A stretch of 64,000 nucleotides of DNA, taken from NCBI GenBank assembly GCA_030686995.1, contig CM060702.1:68264440-68328439 (forward strand), read 5' to 3'. A model generated the notes under the pieces. It was not told where the DNA came from. It saw only the letters and a program-made list of their open reading frames with translations, and did not search any database. This DNA comes from Artemisia argyi. Lineage: Eukaryota; Streptophyta; Magnoliopsida; Asterales; Asteraceae. Made by a program: the position numbers and the translations under genes. Shown piece by piece: positions 1 through 11,819 of the stretch; position 1 is the first letter of the stretch, and each line of letters starts with the position of its first letter.

Positions 1-837
1 GCAAGTGTTCCTCAGAATGTTGAACCGGTTAGAGCTCAAGCGGTTCCCAACAACCATTTCTGCACTTTTAAGGAGTTCATAGATTGTAAGCCCATTACCT
101 TCAAGGGAACTGAAGGAGCTGTTCGATTGACTCAATGGTTTGAGAAAGTGGAGTCGGTGTTTCATAGGAGTAATTGTACTGAGAACAATAGGGTGAAGTA
201 TGTGACAGGCACATTGTTGGAGCATGCCTTGTCTTGGTGGAATGCTTATGTTCAGGAAAAGGGAATGGAGGAAGCTTATAGTACTTCATGGGAAGATTTC
301 AAGAAAGCTACGGTTAAGAAGTACTGTTCTCGTAGTGATTTGAGGAAGTTGGATACTGAGTTCTATTATTTGGCTGTGAAGGGTTCTGATCTTGCTACTT
401 ATGTGCGACGATTCCAAGAGTTGAAAGTGTTTTGTGCTCACATGGTGCCCAATAATGAGAAGTTGCTAGAGAAGTTTATTGGTGGGTTGCCTGCGAGTAT
501 TCAAGGGAATGTGACTTCGTACAACTCTGAGACTTTAGATGATACTATTAGCATGGCTGAACGCCTTATGGATCAAGTGACTAAGCATGGTGCTGTTCAG
601 AAAAGTAATCACTTTGACAACAAGAGAAAATGGGAGGATAACCGAAGGAGCAACAACTATAACAACCCCAACAACCGCTACAACAACAATCATTATCGTA
701 ACAACAATCACCATCACCAACAGAATAGGAGAAAGGAGACTGTTAAGGCATTTGCGGTACGCAAGGAGGAGTCAATGTTGGACAGCAAGCTCGCTGTGAG
801 AAGTGTCACCAGCATCATACTGGACCGTGTACTGTGA
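1..837 (+). pseudogene. gag: Tekay gag (capsid part), 5' end outside window
   Basis: The frame is open from base 1 with no start in view, so the protein begins upstream. It carries a retrotransposon gag domain (WW...A..W plus the LEKFIGGLP motif near nt 466-492) followed by an Asn/His-rich linker (nt 645-720). The frame ends at TGA 835-837. The zinc-knuckle segment continues in the +3 frame from about nt 790, so a single frameshift near nt 770-795 separates capsid from nucleocapsid. The capsid packages element RNA in cytoplasmic particles. The A/C-rich linker is a likely slippage-prone place for the lesion. Confidence 0.9.
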
Positions 838-3800
838 GATGTACAAAGTGTCAGAAGGTTGATCATATTGCAAGGTTTTGTAAGAACAGGGTTGTGGCGA
901 CAGGAGGAGGTGCCCAGCCAGTGGTTACGTGTTACGGATGTGGAGAGTGTGGACACTATAGGAATCACTGCCCGAAGAATGCTGGACAAGGGAATGTAGG
1001 TGCTCCAGGAAGAGTGTATGTGATGGGAAATGGAGAGCCACAGCAAGATCCGAATGTTGTCACTGGTACGTTTCTTCTCAACAACCTTCGTGTTAAAGTT
1101 TTATTTGATTCGGGTGCCGATATGAGTTTTGTGTCTTCTAAGATTGCGCCGTTACTTCGACTTACCCCTACTCTATTAGACGTTAGCTATAGTATTGAGT
1201 TAGCTGATGGTAACCTAGTAGATACCCACACCGTGATCCGTGGCTGTACCCTTAAGCTTTTAGATCACCCGTTTAGTATTGATTTGATGCCCATCGAGCT
1301 CAGAAGTTTTGATGTGATAGTTGGAATGGATTGGTTATCCAAGAATCGAGCGAGCATTGTTTGTGGAGAACGAGTTGTTCATATCCCTCTCAATGATGAG
1401 ATTTTGATTGTTCGAGGCGATAGGAGTGGAACTCGCCTGAATATCATATCATGCATTAAGACCATGAAATATCTTGAGAAAGGATGTCACGCATTCCTAG
1501 CTCACGTGGCTAAGAAGGAGTCGGGAGAGAAGCGACTCGAGGATGTTCCTATAGTGCGTGAGTTTCCTGAAGTATTTCCAGAAGATTTGCCGGGACTTCC
1601 GCCAACCCGACAAGTGGAGTTTCGCATCGACTTAGTTCCAGGAGCTGCACTTGTTGCGCGTGCACCGTATCGTTTAGCGCCATCGGAAATGGAGGAGTTG
1701 TCTAAGCAATTGTAAGAACTGTTGGATAAAGGATTTATTCGACCAAGTTCTTCGCCCTGGGGAGCTCTAGTGCTATTTGTGAAGAAGAAGGATGGATCGT
1801 TTAGGATGTGCATCGACTATCGAGGATTGAATAAGTTAACTATGAAGAACCGCTACCCGTTACCGAGGATTGATGATTTGTTTGATCAGTTGCAAGGATC
1901 GAGTTACTATTCTAAGATTGAATTGAGGTCTGGTTATCACCAACTTAGGGTTCGGGAAGAGGATATTCCCAAGACGGCATTTAGGACCCGTTATGGTCAT
2001 TATGAGTTTCAAGTTATGCTTTTTGGTTTGACCAATGTGCCTGTAGTGTTCATGGACCTCATGAACCGAGTGTGCAAGCCTTATCTAGATAAGTTCATGA
2101 TAGTCTTTATCGACGATATTTTGATCTACTCAAAGAGCGAGGAAGAGCACAAACAGCATTTAGCTACGATTCTTAAGTTGCTCAAGGACGAGCAGTTGTA
2201 CGCTAAGTTCTCTAAGTGTGAGTTTTGGATTCGAAAGGTTCAATTTTTGGGTCATGTAATTGATAGTGAAGGATTACATGTGGATCCCGCTAAGATTGAG
2301 GCAATTGAGAAATGGTCAACGCCGGTTAACGCCACAGAAATTCGTCAATTTCTAGGATTGGCTGGGTATTACAGGGGATTCATCGAGGGATTCTCCAAGA
2401 TATCTAAACCGTTAACCGCATTGACTCATAAGGATAAGAAGTATGAATGGGGAGAAGAAGAAGAAAAGGCATTTTAGACTTTGAAGCAGAAGCTTTGTAG
2501 TGCACCGATATTGGCTTTGCCAGATGGAGTAGAAGATTTTGTGGTTTATTGTGATGCCTCGTATCAAGGGTTAGGAGCAGTTTTGATGCAACGAGGGAAG
2601 GTTATGGCATATACTTCCCGACATCTTAAGACTCATGAAGAGAAGTATACCACTCATGATTTGGAATTAGGAGCCGTGGTTTTTGCCCTCAAGTTGTGGA
2701 GACATTACCTTTATGGTACTAAGTGTGTTGTCTTTACCGATCATAAGAGTTTGCAGTATATATTAGATCAGAAGAAGTTGAATATGCGACAACGACGATG
2801 GTTGGAGACGGTGAGCGATTACGATTGCAAGATACGATACCACCCTGGGAAAGCTAATGTTATGGCTGATGCTTTGAGTCACAAGGAACGTTTGAAACCG
2901 TTACGCGTTCGAGCTTTAGTTTTGACGATTAACTCGAATTTACCCGCTCAGATTCTGCAAGCACAAGAAGAAGTCGTGAAAAGAGGAGAACTTAAGAAGG
3001 AGAAAGTTTATGGGATGATTAGGAAGGAGAAACTCGAGAAACGTTCAGATGGAACTATGTGTTACAAAGGAAGAAGTTGGGTACCTTTGTTCGGAGGACT
3101 GAGAGACTTGATTATGCTCGAGTCTTATAAGTCAAAGTATTCTATTCACCCAGGATCTGACAAGATGTATCAAGATGTGAAGAAGCTATATTGGTGGCCC
3201 AATATGAAAGCTGAGATTGCAGATTATGTCCGTAAGTGTCTTACGTGTGCCAAGGTTAAGGCTGAACATCAGAAACAGTCTGGTTTACTAGAACAACCTG
3301 AGATCCCAGAATGGAAATGGGAAAGAATAACAATGGATTTTGTCACCAAGCTACCAAAGACTTCGACAGGATTCGATGCTATTTGGGTAATAGTCGATCG
3401 ATTGACTAAATCCGCACACTTTTTGCCAATCAAAGAGAACTATAGCATGGATAAGTTGACCAGGCTCTATGTAAAGGAGATAGTATCTCGACATGGAGCG
3501 CCAGTGTCTATTATCTCAGATCGAGACGGCAGGTTTACTTTGAACTTTTGGAAATCACTTCAAGATTCATTTGGGACGAACCTTGACATGAGTACCGCTT
3601 ACCATCCACAGACCGATGGTCAAAGCGAGAGAATCATCCATACTTTGGAAGATATGTTACGAGCATGTGCGATTGATTTCGGGAATGGATGGGATGTCCA
3701 TTTGCCCTTGATTGAGTTTTCATACAACAATAGTTACCATGCGAGTATTAAGGCCGCACCGTTTGAAGCACTCTATGGTCGGAAGTGCCGATCACCTATA

Positions 3801-4418
3801 TGTTGGGATGAAGTAGGAGAAGCACAACTTATTGGACCAGATTTAGTTCGTGAAACGATAGAGAAGATTGCTCAGATTAAAGACCGATTGAAAGTTACTC
3901 GCGATCGTCAGAAGAGTTACGCAGATGTGAGACGTAAACCCCTAGAATTTCAGGTAGGAGATAGGGTTATGTTGAAGGTATCACCTTGGAAAGGTGTGAT
4001 CAGGTTTGGTAAGAGTGGAAAGCTGAATCCCCGTTACATAGGACCATTTAAGATTGAGAAGAGGATTGGTCCCATGGCATATAAGCTAGAATTGCCACCG
4101 GAGCTCAGTAGAGTTCACCCTACTTTCCACGTGTCGAATTTGAAGAAGTGTTTGACCGATGAAACCGCTGTAATTCCGCTTGAGGAGATTGAAATTGATG
4201 AGCAATTGCATTTTGTTGAGGAGCCCGTTGAGATTATGGATCGCGAGGTTAAGCGATTGAAGAAGAGTCGTATTCCTCTTGTGAAGGTTCGTTGGAATTC
4301 CAAGAGAGGACCGGAGTATACTTGGGAACGCGAGGATGAGTTTAAACGCAAGTACCCAAATCTTTTCAAAGCCGGGACTGACAACTCAAAACTAAATCCG
4401 GGACGGATTTCTAAATAA
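834..4418 (+). pseudogene. pol: Tekay nucleocapsid-protease-RT-RNase H-integrase-chromodomain polyprotein, two in-frame stops
   Basis: One frame runs 834-4418. Zinc knuckles come first ([28 protein letters not shown]; a further C-rich knuckle lies just upstream in this frame). Then come aspartic protease ([12 protein letters not shown] near 1098), RT with the FIDDIL catalytic box near 2107, RNase H ([13 protein letters not shown] near 2547), and integrase with HHCC (3141-3255) and DDE ([17 protein letters not shown]). A chromodomain spans about 4206-4370. The frame is cut by TAA at 1713-1715 and TAG at 2475-2477, with coding continuing unchanged after each. The proteins would cleave the precursor, copy the RNA and integrate the cDNA. 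The chromodomain usually directs insertion toward modified histones. Dead as a full polyprotein. Confidence 0.93.
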
Positions 4419-4839
4419 GATGTATGTGATGTAACCCCCGGTACTTTTTCTAAACTTAGTTCTAGCCAAAATATTTATTTTCGTACCCGAGACACATTAA
4501 AACTTTTATTTTGTGATTATTTGGGCTTGAGAAACGTGAGATATATTGGAAACGAGAACTTTATTCCTTGATTGACTCAGCACAACCTAGAACACTCGAA
4601 CTTATTTCATTTTGCCAAGTTATTTGAATTATTTTGAGTTTTGGAAAGACTCTAAGGTTTATGCTTGATTTTATTGGAAAAATTATTTCGTGAACAATGG
4701 CGCAAGTTTCGTAATTTTTCGAGTCCGTTTGCTATGTCGTTCGAGCCCCGAAGCGTTTATCGTAAGAAGTTTATTTACGTTGGCAACTTTGGCCCCTAAA
4801 CTATTTCCCTACACTTCCACTAATTACAAAATAAACCCT

Positions 4840-4960
4840 ATAAACCACATATATACCCCAAACCAACCCCATTTCTCATTTTTATCAAAACAAAACACAC
4901 ACACTCACTCTCTCTCTAAAATAATTCTCTCCTCCCTCTCTCTTCTTTTTTTTTTCCGGC
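4840..4960 (+). promoter_or_regulatory. Probable LTR promoter and CT-rich leader (Tekay)
   Basis: A TATA-like stretch (acatatatacc, about 4846-4856) is followed after roughly 40 bp by a CA-rich then CT-rich tract (4890-4960). This is the usual look of a plant transcript leader. In a 3' LTR such a promoter would fire outward into flanking DNA. No expression evidence is available here. Confidence 0.4.
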
Positions 4961-5214
4961 CGACCAACACCAACACCCCACCGCCGCTGCCGGCACTATT
5001 CCGGCCACCGGAAAATTTTCCGGCCAACCCAAAAACAAACTTTTTATATTTTGTAGATCGGGACGTGCTCGTTCCAAAAGTACAAGCCGTTTCAATCAAA
5101 ACCATCCCGAACACCCCCAAACCACTACCACCGCCGCACCCTATACCACCACCATCAACACCACGAGCCACCACCACTTTCTATTCTTTTTACCCATCTT
5201 TTCTTGCTCAGTAA

Positions 5215-5568
5215 ACCACCCAAACGCACCTTATTTATTTATTTTTATTTATTTCGAATTTATTACATTTTATTTATTTAAAAACATTAAAAATCTTAGT
5301 AATATTATTTTCGTATTTTTATTTATTAAAAATAATATTTCCGAAAATATTTTAATTAAATCCAAATATTTTATAAAAATTTTATATATTTTTATTATTT
5401 ACCGAAAATGATTTTTACAAAATTTATTTTATAAATTTTTATTTGTTTATTTTTATTCCGAAAATAATTTTAAAAATAATATATATTTTTAGTTTTCATC
5501 CTAAAATATTTTTATAAAAATTTTACATTTTTATTTATTTTTTTTATATATGTCGATCCATATATATT

Positions 5569-5615
<47 letters not shown>

Positions 5616-5650
5616 TTATTTATTTTTGTTTTATTATTTATTTATTGAAT
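5215..5650. repeat. AT-rich low-complexity core of Tekay LTR with (TA)n
   Basis: Almost pure A/T with repeated tttattta words and a (TA)n run at about 5574-5611. No gene is present. Confidence 0.8.
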
Positions 5651-6604
5651 ATATGAGATATAAATGATGTTTTTGACTCAAGTGGGCCCCTCCTTTGACC
5701 GACTATTGACTGGTCAACACCGGGTTGACCCGGTGTGACCCGGTTAATTTTTGTATTATTTTTCGATTCTCGTGATTATTTGATATTGTTATATATTTCA
5801 GAACTTGTTTCGGCAAAATTTAAATGAAACGGATTAATAATTATGAAACTATAAAATAAGTTGGATATAGTTAAGGGATTTGGTTACACATGCTTTAAAT
5901 GTTTTCAAACCCTTGGGGTGAGACACATGCTTTAAATGTTTTCTGAGCACAAGTATTTTTTTAGTATGCTTTTTCTGATGATGATATATTTCCTGACGAT
6001 GTACTAAGTAGCTTATCTTGCCTGAAAGACCCTCCGATCATGAGCCATTAGTCACCTGCGGGTGAGCGCGAACTTAGTTTATAGGCCTATAGGACTGACC
6101 ATCCCACTCGTAGTTGTCAAGGGCTTGACATGCGGGTGTACTATTTGTCGTTTTTGCCGGGTAATTTGGCAAGTGCCCGGCCTTGGGGGCATTTATTATT
6201 ATGAAATTCCGCGGTTATTATTTATGTCAGTACAGCGTACTGTTGATTGGTTTGGTTAATGTTTTGTGTGTCATGAGCTTAGTATCGTCAACCGTATGTA
6301 TGCACAGGGATGCCTCTACATATTGGGTGTTACCTTGATTACCCTGGTATTTGCATTTGTTGCTTATATCATATGATTATAAACCCTTGTGCTCAACTTT
6401 ATTACTTTAAACCTATGGATTACACTCAACCTTTGCGTTGACTTTTAAGCATGTGTTTCTCAGGTACTGCTACAAATTTAGTTTTGGAATATCATGGTCT
6501 TGGGCTTGGTGGATTGGCTGGACGAAGGAAGTTTTCTGTCAAGGTAGCTTTATCACTTTTACTATTTTTATTTTTCATGTCATTCGTAAAACCTTGGTGT
6601 GTTT

Positions 6605-6745
6605 TTAATATTTTCCGCTGCAAAACTTATTTACTTTCCGCTGCTAAACTTTGTATTTCTGCTGCTAAAACTTGATATTTCCGCTGCTAAACTTTGTCAT
6701 TTTCCACTGCAAACTTTTATTTATATTCCGCTGCTATTTATTAAA
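6605..6745 (+). repeat. Degenerate minisatellite (ttccgctgctaaacttt) in Tekay LTR
   Basis: About six imperfect copies of a 20-30 bp unit containing ccgctgc/aaaactt lie in a row. The open frames 6451-6675 and 6599-6793 arise from the repeat and are not genes. Confidence 0.7.
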
Positions 6746-6904
6746 GAGCCTATGTGTTCTAAAATGGTTTGTAAAACGAATGATGTGTTTTGAGGTACTT
6801 TTAAACGTCCCGTGTTGTGGTCGTTAGCTATAAAGGTGCATGGTTTTGGTTCGCGTAGCGCCCCCAGCATGTCGGCTGCCGTATTTTGAGTTGGGGGTGC
6901 TACA

Positions 6905-7094
6905 TGGTTTATGGTGGTTCATTTGGGCTTTTCGGAATAAGAAGGTTTTCGAAGTGGTTCCTCTTTCTTCTTTCTTTTGGTGTCGTTATAGATGTAAAGT
7001 TTCGTTTAGTTGGGTGGATTGGTTAAAAACTCATTACCTTGTGTCTTTGTAATTTTCTAGCTTCTTGCTAGTTTCATTAATAAAATTGTCATTA
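6905..7094 (+). mobile_element. 3' tail of a LINE (non-LTR retrotransposon)
   Basis: The reading frame ending at TAA 7050-7052 contains a W..IW..RN..F motif, then the F.WVDWL segment, which is the extreme C-terminus of plant LINE reverse transcriptase proteins. A short 3' UTR (cttcttgctagtttc...aataaaa) and an A-run at about 7092-7099 follow, as expected of a LINE end. The upstream LINE body is missing because the Tekay LTR ends at 6904. It should lie beyond the Tekay 5' LTR if the Tekay inserted into the LINE. The ORF call starting at 6840 is a chimera of LTR and LINE. Confidence 0.72.
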
Positions 7095-8027
7095 AAAAAA
7101 AGCATACAAAGAGCCCTATGCAACTAAAGGAAATCAAGTAACCTAGCCGAGTTCTAATATTCATATACGTATCAATGAAACAATAAATAGTTATATAGCT
7201 ACACAGGCATTGATCACCTTAACTATAACTAGATAAAACACACACCAACAACTAATCAATTTATCATTAACTAATTTCATTTATTCCTATGTAAAAACTT
7301 CATGATTTAGCCTAACATAGCAATTGAAAAGACAAAAATCATAATCAAAACAAACCATGATAAATATATTTGATTGATAAATGGAATTACTTACTTTAAT
7401 TGTATCGTTTTTTTTCAATGAAGAAAATGGCCGGAAAACACTTAAAACTTGGGTAGGGTTCGTATCCCAAAAGTTGTACACAAATTATGAAAAATTACAT
7501 GGAATTAGAAAACTAAAGTTGACAACGTCAAGTGTTACAGCTGACGTCGTCACCTTGAGGGTATCAGATTAGGGTTTTCCACTAGCTTCAATAGGTGGCG
7601 ACGTTTAGCATTAGAGCTGACGTCGTCCCCTCAGGGCTGACGCATACATATTGGTGGTCTTACGACATGGTATCAACACCTTATATACAATCATCTAGGA
7701 ATACTCATCATCAAGAACAGCAACAATTGTTGTTGGCGGTCAAGAGGAATCTCGTTCTTACATGGAGGATTGATACATAAAAAAAAAACTGTACTTTGAG
7801 GGTCACTCTTCTTATTAATGGGAATAATTGGAAGGAATATATAAATCGTGTTGTGTCTAAATTTGTTAGTCTTAATAAATGACATGAAAAAGTTGGAGGT
7901 AATGAATTACAATGTGGCGCCAATTGTTTTGGCACTTTTATCAAATAAATATTATGTTAAAAATTAGACGTACGACACATAAAAAAACTAGTATATAAAC
8001 ATAACTTAAGAATCCTAAGAAACAACA
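7095..8027. other. Non-coding stretch, no recognisable gene
   Basis: Only short random ORFs are present. Two tgacgtcgtc words (7541-7550, 7618-7627) sit in a locally repeated segment of about 50 bp. No protein, RNA gene or element end was recognised. Confidence 0.5.
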
Positions 8028-8183
8028 TGTAGAGACCAGGTTTCCCAAAGAAACTAGTGTCTATACATTTTATGTTATAGAGACTGTTTCATGTTGCCAT
8101 TCCACGCTAATTTTCACCATAAAAAATGGTTTTTACAAAATCGGTCTCTATCAAAAGTTTTCCATGCCTGTTTTTTAGTAGTG
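8028..8183. mobile_element. Possible CACTA-type transposon terminus
   Basis: Read on the minus strand, the segment begins CACTACTAAAAAACAGGC and carries repeated GGTCTCTA/TAGAGACC words. Plant CACTA elements show CACTA ends with subterminal repeats of this kind. The opposite end and a 3-bp target duplication were not found, so this is likely a remnant. Confidence 0.4.
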
Positions 8184-8365
8184 AATAAACTAATAGTACT
8201 AATATCGCATGCTTCATCTTAAAGACAATGTTTGATAGATAGTTAATAGTTAGGGTATGTTTGGTGTAAAGCGTTTAGAAGCACTTAATAGTGGTTAGCG
8301 TTGAACATTTGTGATTTTATTGCTCGTTTGATAAGCAGCAAGTAGCTTTACATTACTTTTTTCTA

Positions 8366-8370
8366 GAATG
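8366..8370. repeat. 5-bp target-site duplication GAATG (left)
   Basis: GAATG directly precedes the 5' LTR at 8371 and recurs at 21376-21380 directly after the last base of the same LTR end. This ties together the two halves of an element split by later insertions. Confidence 0.65.
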
Positions 8371-8721
8371 TGATACGTGATTGATATTGAAGGCCAAGTC
8401 TTAAGGGTGTTGATACAATGTGCTCCATAATCTCCACGTTCACTTATTTGTATGCATATATTTAGAAGAAAGAAGTGGTCAAAACCACATTGCATTAGTA
8501 TGTATTCCCTTATCCTTTTGTTTTGTATGCATGGGAGTATTGTTCCAAAATAAACTAGGCTAGTGGTGTTTAGCTTTTGAAGTATTTAAATGCAGTCTGT
8601 TTTCAAAAAGGAGAATCAGAGAAGGAAATAATGAGAAATTAGTTCAAGATTAATTCTTAAGTTAGTTGTTAAGTTTAATTATTGTTTTAGGAGCGTGATC
8701 ATCTCAAACGATCTTCTATCA
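8371..8721 (+). repeat. 5' LTR (351 bp) of a small non-autonomous LTR element
   Basis: Begins TGATACGTGATTG and ends ...TTCTATCA. Its first part (8371-8480) is repeated at 9307-9420 with the same start (TGATACGCGATTG), and its last 44 bp are repeated at 21331-21375. A primer-binding-site-like TGGTGCTTTCATTG follows at 8723. Confidence 0.7.
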
Positions 8722-9306
8722 ATGGTGCTTTCATTGCTTCGTACTATGCCTCCATCAATCGAAGAGTCCAGGGCCTTCATGACCAAGAACCTCGTGAAAC
8801 TTATTGTTACCAAGACCTTATACTATGAACAACTAGCCACATCACATGCCAAACTCAAACTTATTAATAGAGAACTTGCAACCCATAATGAACGGCTATC
8901 ACTCTCGTTAGAAATATCATAAAGCTGACCAAACTATGGCTATATTTTTCACCACCTCATCACCTATTACCAAGATAGAAAACAATTTTGCATCACAATC
9001 TTAAACGGTGCCCTTTTTGTGTTGCCCACTCTGCTTGCCAATCCGGTTCACGAATTGTCAAAAGTCTAACATCGAGATAGTCATCTTCCATCCAACAAAG
9101 CTTCATCAAACTAGCACTCTCGCCACTTTCATCAAGGACATGTCATCCATATTTCCTTGCTTGGATACATTTCCTTCCGGATACCAATGTCATCTACCAA
9201 AAAATGTTTTTCTCCAAACCAAAGTGGAACCACCTTGGAAGCAACATGACACGAGGTACAAAGCCGTGAGTCTTGAGGACAAGGCTCTTTTTTAGGCGAG
9301 GAGTAT
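8722..9306 (+). mobile_element. Internal region of small LTR element with PBS and Ty3-like remnant
   Basis: A PBS-like motif (8723-8736) lies one base after the LTR. The internal region is only about 585 bp. Two short ORFs (8695-8922, 9008-9295) cover it. The second ends with a WKQ...RYKAVSLEDKALF stretch resembling the tail of some Ty3 proteins, just before a purine run and the second LTR. No protease, RT or integrase is present, so the element would depend on enzymes in trans. Confidence 0.5.
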
Positions 9307-9432
9307 TGATACGCGATTGATATTGAAGACTAAGTCTTATGGTGTTGATACAATGTGATCCACATAATCTCCACGTTTACTTATTTACATGCATGTATTT
9401 AGAAGAAATAAGTGGGAGTATTGTTTCAAAAA
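9307..9432 (+). repeat. Left part of split 3' LTR of the small element
   Basis: Matches 8371-8545 of the 5' LTR, with a gap of about 50 bp in the middle. Similarity stops near 9432, where foreign sequence begins. The end of this LTR is found 11.9 kb away at 21331-21375. Confidence 0.65.
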
Positions 9433-9793
9433 GAGCAAATTCTCAAAATAGTACAAAAAGTTGGGTAGTGGTTACCAAAAAATACAAAAATAACATCTCT
9501 TTCCTAAATGATCATGTGCAAATGTGTGAATATGCGACCCCATTACTTTTTTGACACGTGTCCAGATAAGGAGTACAATTCCAATCATTTGCAAGTACAA
9601 TCACTATCAAATCTTGTCCATGTGTTGTTTGACCTTTATAAACAAATGTGCGAACGAGATATGTACGAATGTGCGAACAAAATCTACTTTATTGGGAAGA
9701 ACAACTTTTCAGGAATAAAGTCTTTTACAAAATCTACTTTATTACTTTTTAAGGAAGAAACTATTGTATAAATAAACTTTTAACTTAAAAAAA
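9433..9793. other. Unassigned non-coding segment between element fragments
   Basis: No coding likeness was seen; the 87-codon ORF at 9508-9771 has no recognisable features. The word gaacaaa(g)ttctactttatt recurs at about 9675 and 9728. It may be the remnant of another insertion. Confidence 0.35.
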
Positions 9794-10731
9794 TGTTGGT
9801 CCCTTTTAGTTGGTTAATAGTTAACTAAAGAGTTAATCTAACCAAGTTCCATGGCTTTTTAACACAGATATAATAGATTAACAACAAAGATAAACGTAAA
9901 GAAAAGAGACAATATTTTCAACGTTTAATTCTTATTAGAAGTTAATCAAAGAATTATACCCAAGTGTTTGCGGAATAACACTTGGGATTGAAATGACAAG
10001 TATGGTATGGACTCCTCACTAATCCCAAACAGAGTTTGAGTGACAACTAAAGGTCTCACTGAGCTATCTCAGGGACTGTGTTGTTCTTTGGAGGAGTAAA
10101 AGTGGTTTGTGAATACTAAGCATTAATTGCACAAACTTGTCGACTTTTACTCCTCATTTATGCTACCTATTTATACACAAGTAAATTACAACGTTACTAA
10201 TAAAGACAAAATGATGACCTAACTAGTAGAGACAAAATACTTACATATTTTGTCTCTGTTACAATAGACTATATTGGGTAAAAGACAATGTGCCTTTCTG
10301 ATGCACAGTGATGACATTATCCTGATGTTATGCCATTCAGGAAAAGTTTGACTTCAGGTTGATAAGGACACCTGTTGATACGTTCAAACATTCCCGCCTT
10401 GTCCCGCCCATACTTCAGTCTTCAGGTCTTCAGGTCTTCAGTCTTCAGTCTTCAGTACTTCAATAGTTGTTGAGGAGTCTTGGGGGTTCAGTGAGTTATT
10501 GTCATCCTCACTGAACCCATCACCTTCTTCTTGGCTTAGATTTCACTCGTTGAGTTCCGCCTCACTGAATGGTGAACCTTTCTTCATAGGCTCATTCTAA
10601 GCATCCTGAAGATGACTCAGTGAGATATTGTTCACTCAGTGACTTGTTTGTGTTTACGGATATTAATCACTTAGTTTATTTTATGTTTAAATCCAAGTTA
10701 GAAGAAGATTGGGGAATTTAGTGACCCAACA
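9794..10731 (-). repeat. Copia-type 3' LTR (938 bp), minus orientation
   Basis: On the plus strand it starts TGTTGGTCCC and ends GACCCAACA, giving inverted TGTTGG/CCAACA ends. On the minus strand it is preceded by a polypurine tract (10732-10745, ...AAATAGGGGGAGAC), as expected for a 3' LTR. An internal (cttcagt)n run lies at 10411-10463. The element body continues to the right on the minus strand. Confidence 0.75.
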
Positions 10732-10745
10732 GTCTCCCCCTATTT
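10732..10745 (-). other. Polypurine tract of the copia element
   Basis: The minus strand reads AAATAGGGGGAGAC directly before the LTR start TGTTGGGTCAC. This purine run primes plus-strand DNA synthesis. Confidence 0.65.
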
Positions 10746-10934
10746 GGATATACAAATAGGCTAAGTGTTTCATGATTCAGTGTGAGTTGGCAGGAGTCTT
10801 CATCTCTCACTAAGTGTTAATGTAATTAGAGTAGGACATTGATAACTTAAAAGAACTTCAATATTTATTAATAGTTATTATAGATACAAAAACAGAAAAA
10901 AGATAGTTGTTGCAGATTCAGATGTTCAGTTGGT

Positions 10935-11597
10935 AACCAAGAGCATGAAGCTTTGCCTTCTATGATCTCAGGAGATGTTTCTCAAGGTGCTCCTCAATCT
11001 TAGCTTTTAGGTCCAGGCAGAACCTCATGTTTTCAGCACACTGACAGGGGAAGCCAGCATCAGGTACACAATCATCGCCTTAATCCCAGCCTTATCAATG
11101 TCAGACCACCTTTGGAAGGCAGGGTTTCCATACTCATCAGTAAAGCACAAGCCTCTTTCAGGTTCTTCGAGAACCTTGTTGTTCACAAAGGTTATCCCTT
11201 CAGGAAGATATCTGTCACACTCCAGCCCTGGGACTTTAATCTCAGGCTCCAACTCAATTTGCTTCCTCTTCCTTTTTGAGGCCTTTGGTGGAGCAGTCTG
11301 AGTAGATGAAGCAGGAAGAAGGGAAGGGATGTCAAGAGCTTCGGGCATTTTCTCCATTCTGTCGTACCTTTCCTTCTGTGACTTTAGGAGACTAGGTACA
11401 ACGACATTTTGCTTCTTGGCTATGGTTGGTCGAAGCTCATCAAGTTCAGTAATGCCAAAGTCAGCAAACCTGAACAGATTGTGGACATCAATTACTCTTT
11501 GGTAAGGTCCCCTAAACACGGTGACAACTGCAGGATTGATGTTGCGATGAATTTGGATGTCAGTGATGGTTTCAGGCTGTTGGGATATGAAGATCAA
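10935..11597 (-). pseudogene. C-terminal tail domain of a copia polyprotein, frameshifted
   Basis: The open part (11025-11597) contains ITDIQIHRN, FADFGITELDELRP, a basic KASKRKRK stretch, VPGLECDRYLPEG and EPERGLCFTDEYGNPAFQRWSDIDK. I recall this domain order from the extreme C-terminus of copia polyproteins annotated in Asteraceae genomes; its role is unknown. The family's last segment (ENxRFCLxLxxxIxEH...KLxALGY) is visible in another frame at about 10935-11024, so a frameshift near 11030 and one stop break it. RT and RNase H are absent: the element is cut at about 11597 by other repeats. Confidence 0.6.
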
Positions 11598-11690
11598 AGT
11601 ATTGCTGGAAAGATCAAAGTACTGCTATGTCAAAGTACTGCTCAAAGTCAACGTGCTGTTCAAGGTCAAAGTATTGCTAGATTATTGAAG
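11588..11690. repeat. Short degenerate direct repeats (gatcaaagta-t/c-tgct)
   Basis: Five or so imperfect copies of a 15-25 bp unit with caaagtattgct or caaagtactgct lie at the junction between the copia tail and the Tekay-like scrap. No gene is present. Confidence 0.6.
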
Positions 11691-11784
11691 ATTATTCAAA
11701 GTACTTCGAAGAACAAGGACTAATGTGCAATATTATTTAAGGATTATTATGCAATATTATATGAATGTTCTAGAATTATTTAGG

Positions 11785-11818
11785 GATAATTTGTAGCAGT
11801 ACCTGAGAAACACATGCG
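11785..11818 (-). repeat. Tekay-like LTR scrap, minus orientation
   Basis: The minus strand reads CATGTGTTTCTCAGGTACTG then CTACAAATT, which matches the Tekay LTR at 6450-6478. The rest of the scrap (to about 11700) differs, so it comes from another subfamily. It abuts the Athila LTR stub at 11820. Confidence 0.55.
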
Positions 11819-11819
11819 T

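Larger units (their letters stand above)
1..6904 (+). mobile_element. Ty3/gypsy Tekay (Del) chromovirus, 5'-truncated by window edge
   Basis: The order gag, zinc knuckles, protease, RT, RNase H, integrase and C-terminal chromodomain is followed by a long LTR. This order with a chromodomain after integrase identifies a chromovirus, and the LTR start TGTAACCCCCG and end GGGGGTGCTACA fit the Tekay/Del group. The 5' LTR and gag start lie outside the window. The internal region carries one frameshift and two in-frame stops, so this copy is not autonomous. Its right edge abuts a LINE tail, so it appears to have inserted into or beside a LINE. Confidence 0.93.
4430..6904 (+). repeat. Tekay 3' LTR (2475 bp)
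   Basis: The LTR starts TGTAACCCCC just after the pol stop and ends GGGGGTGCTACA, giving TG...CA borders and matching inverted ends. It holds a pyrimidine-rich leader, a long AT-rich core, a (TA)n tract and a Ccgctgc minisatellite. ORFs inside it (such as the Pro-rich one at 4690-5214) have no family likeness and are taken as chance. A 20-bp direct repeat (acatgctttaaatgtttt) recurs at 5886 and 5924. The other LTR lies outside the window, so age cannot be estimated. Confidence 0.88.

Noticed and set aside
535..799. Plus and minus ORFs overlapping the gag Asn/His linker
   Set aside because: Shadows of the biased codons of the real gag frame.
4690..5214. Pro-rich 174-aa ORF
   Set aside because: It lies inside the Tekay LTR over its CT/CA-rich leader and has no domain likeness.
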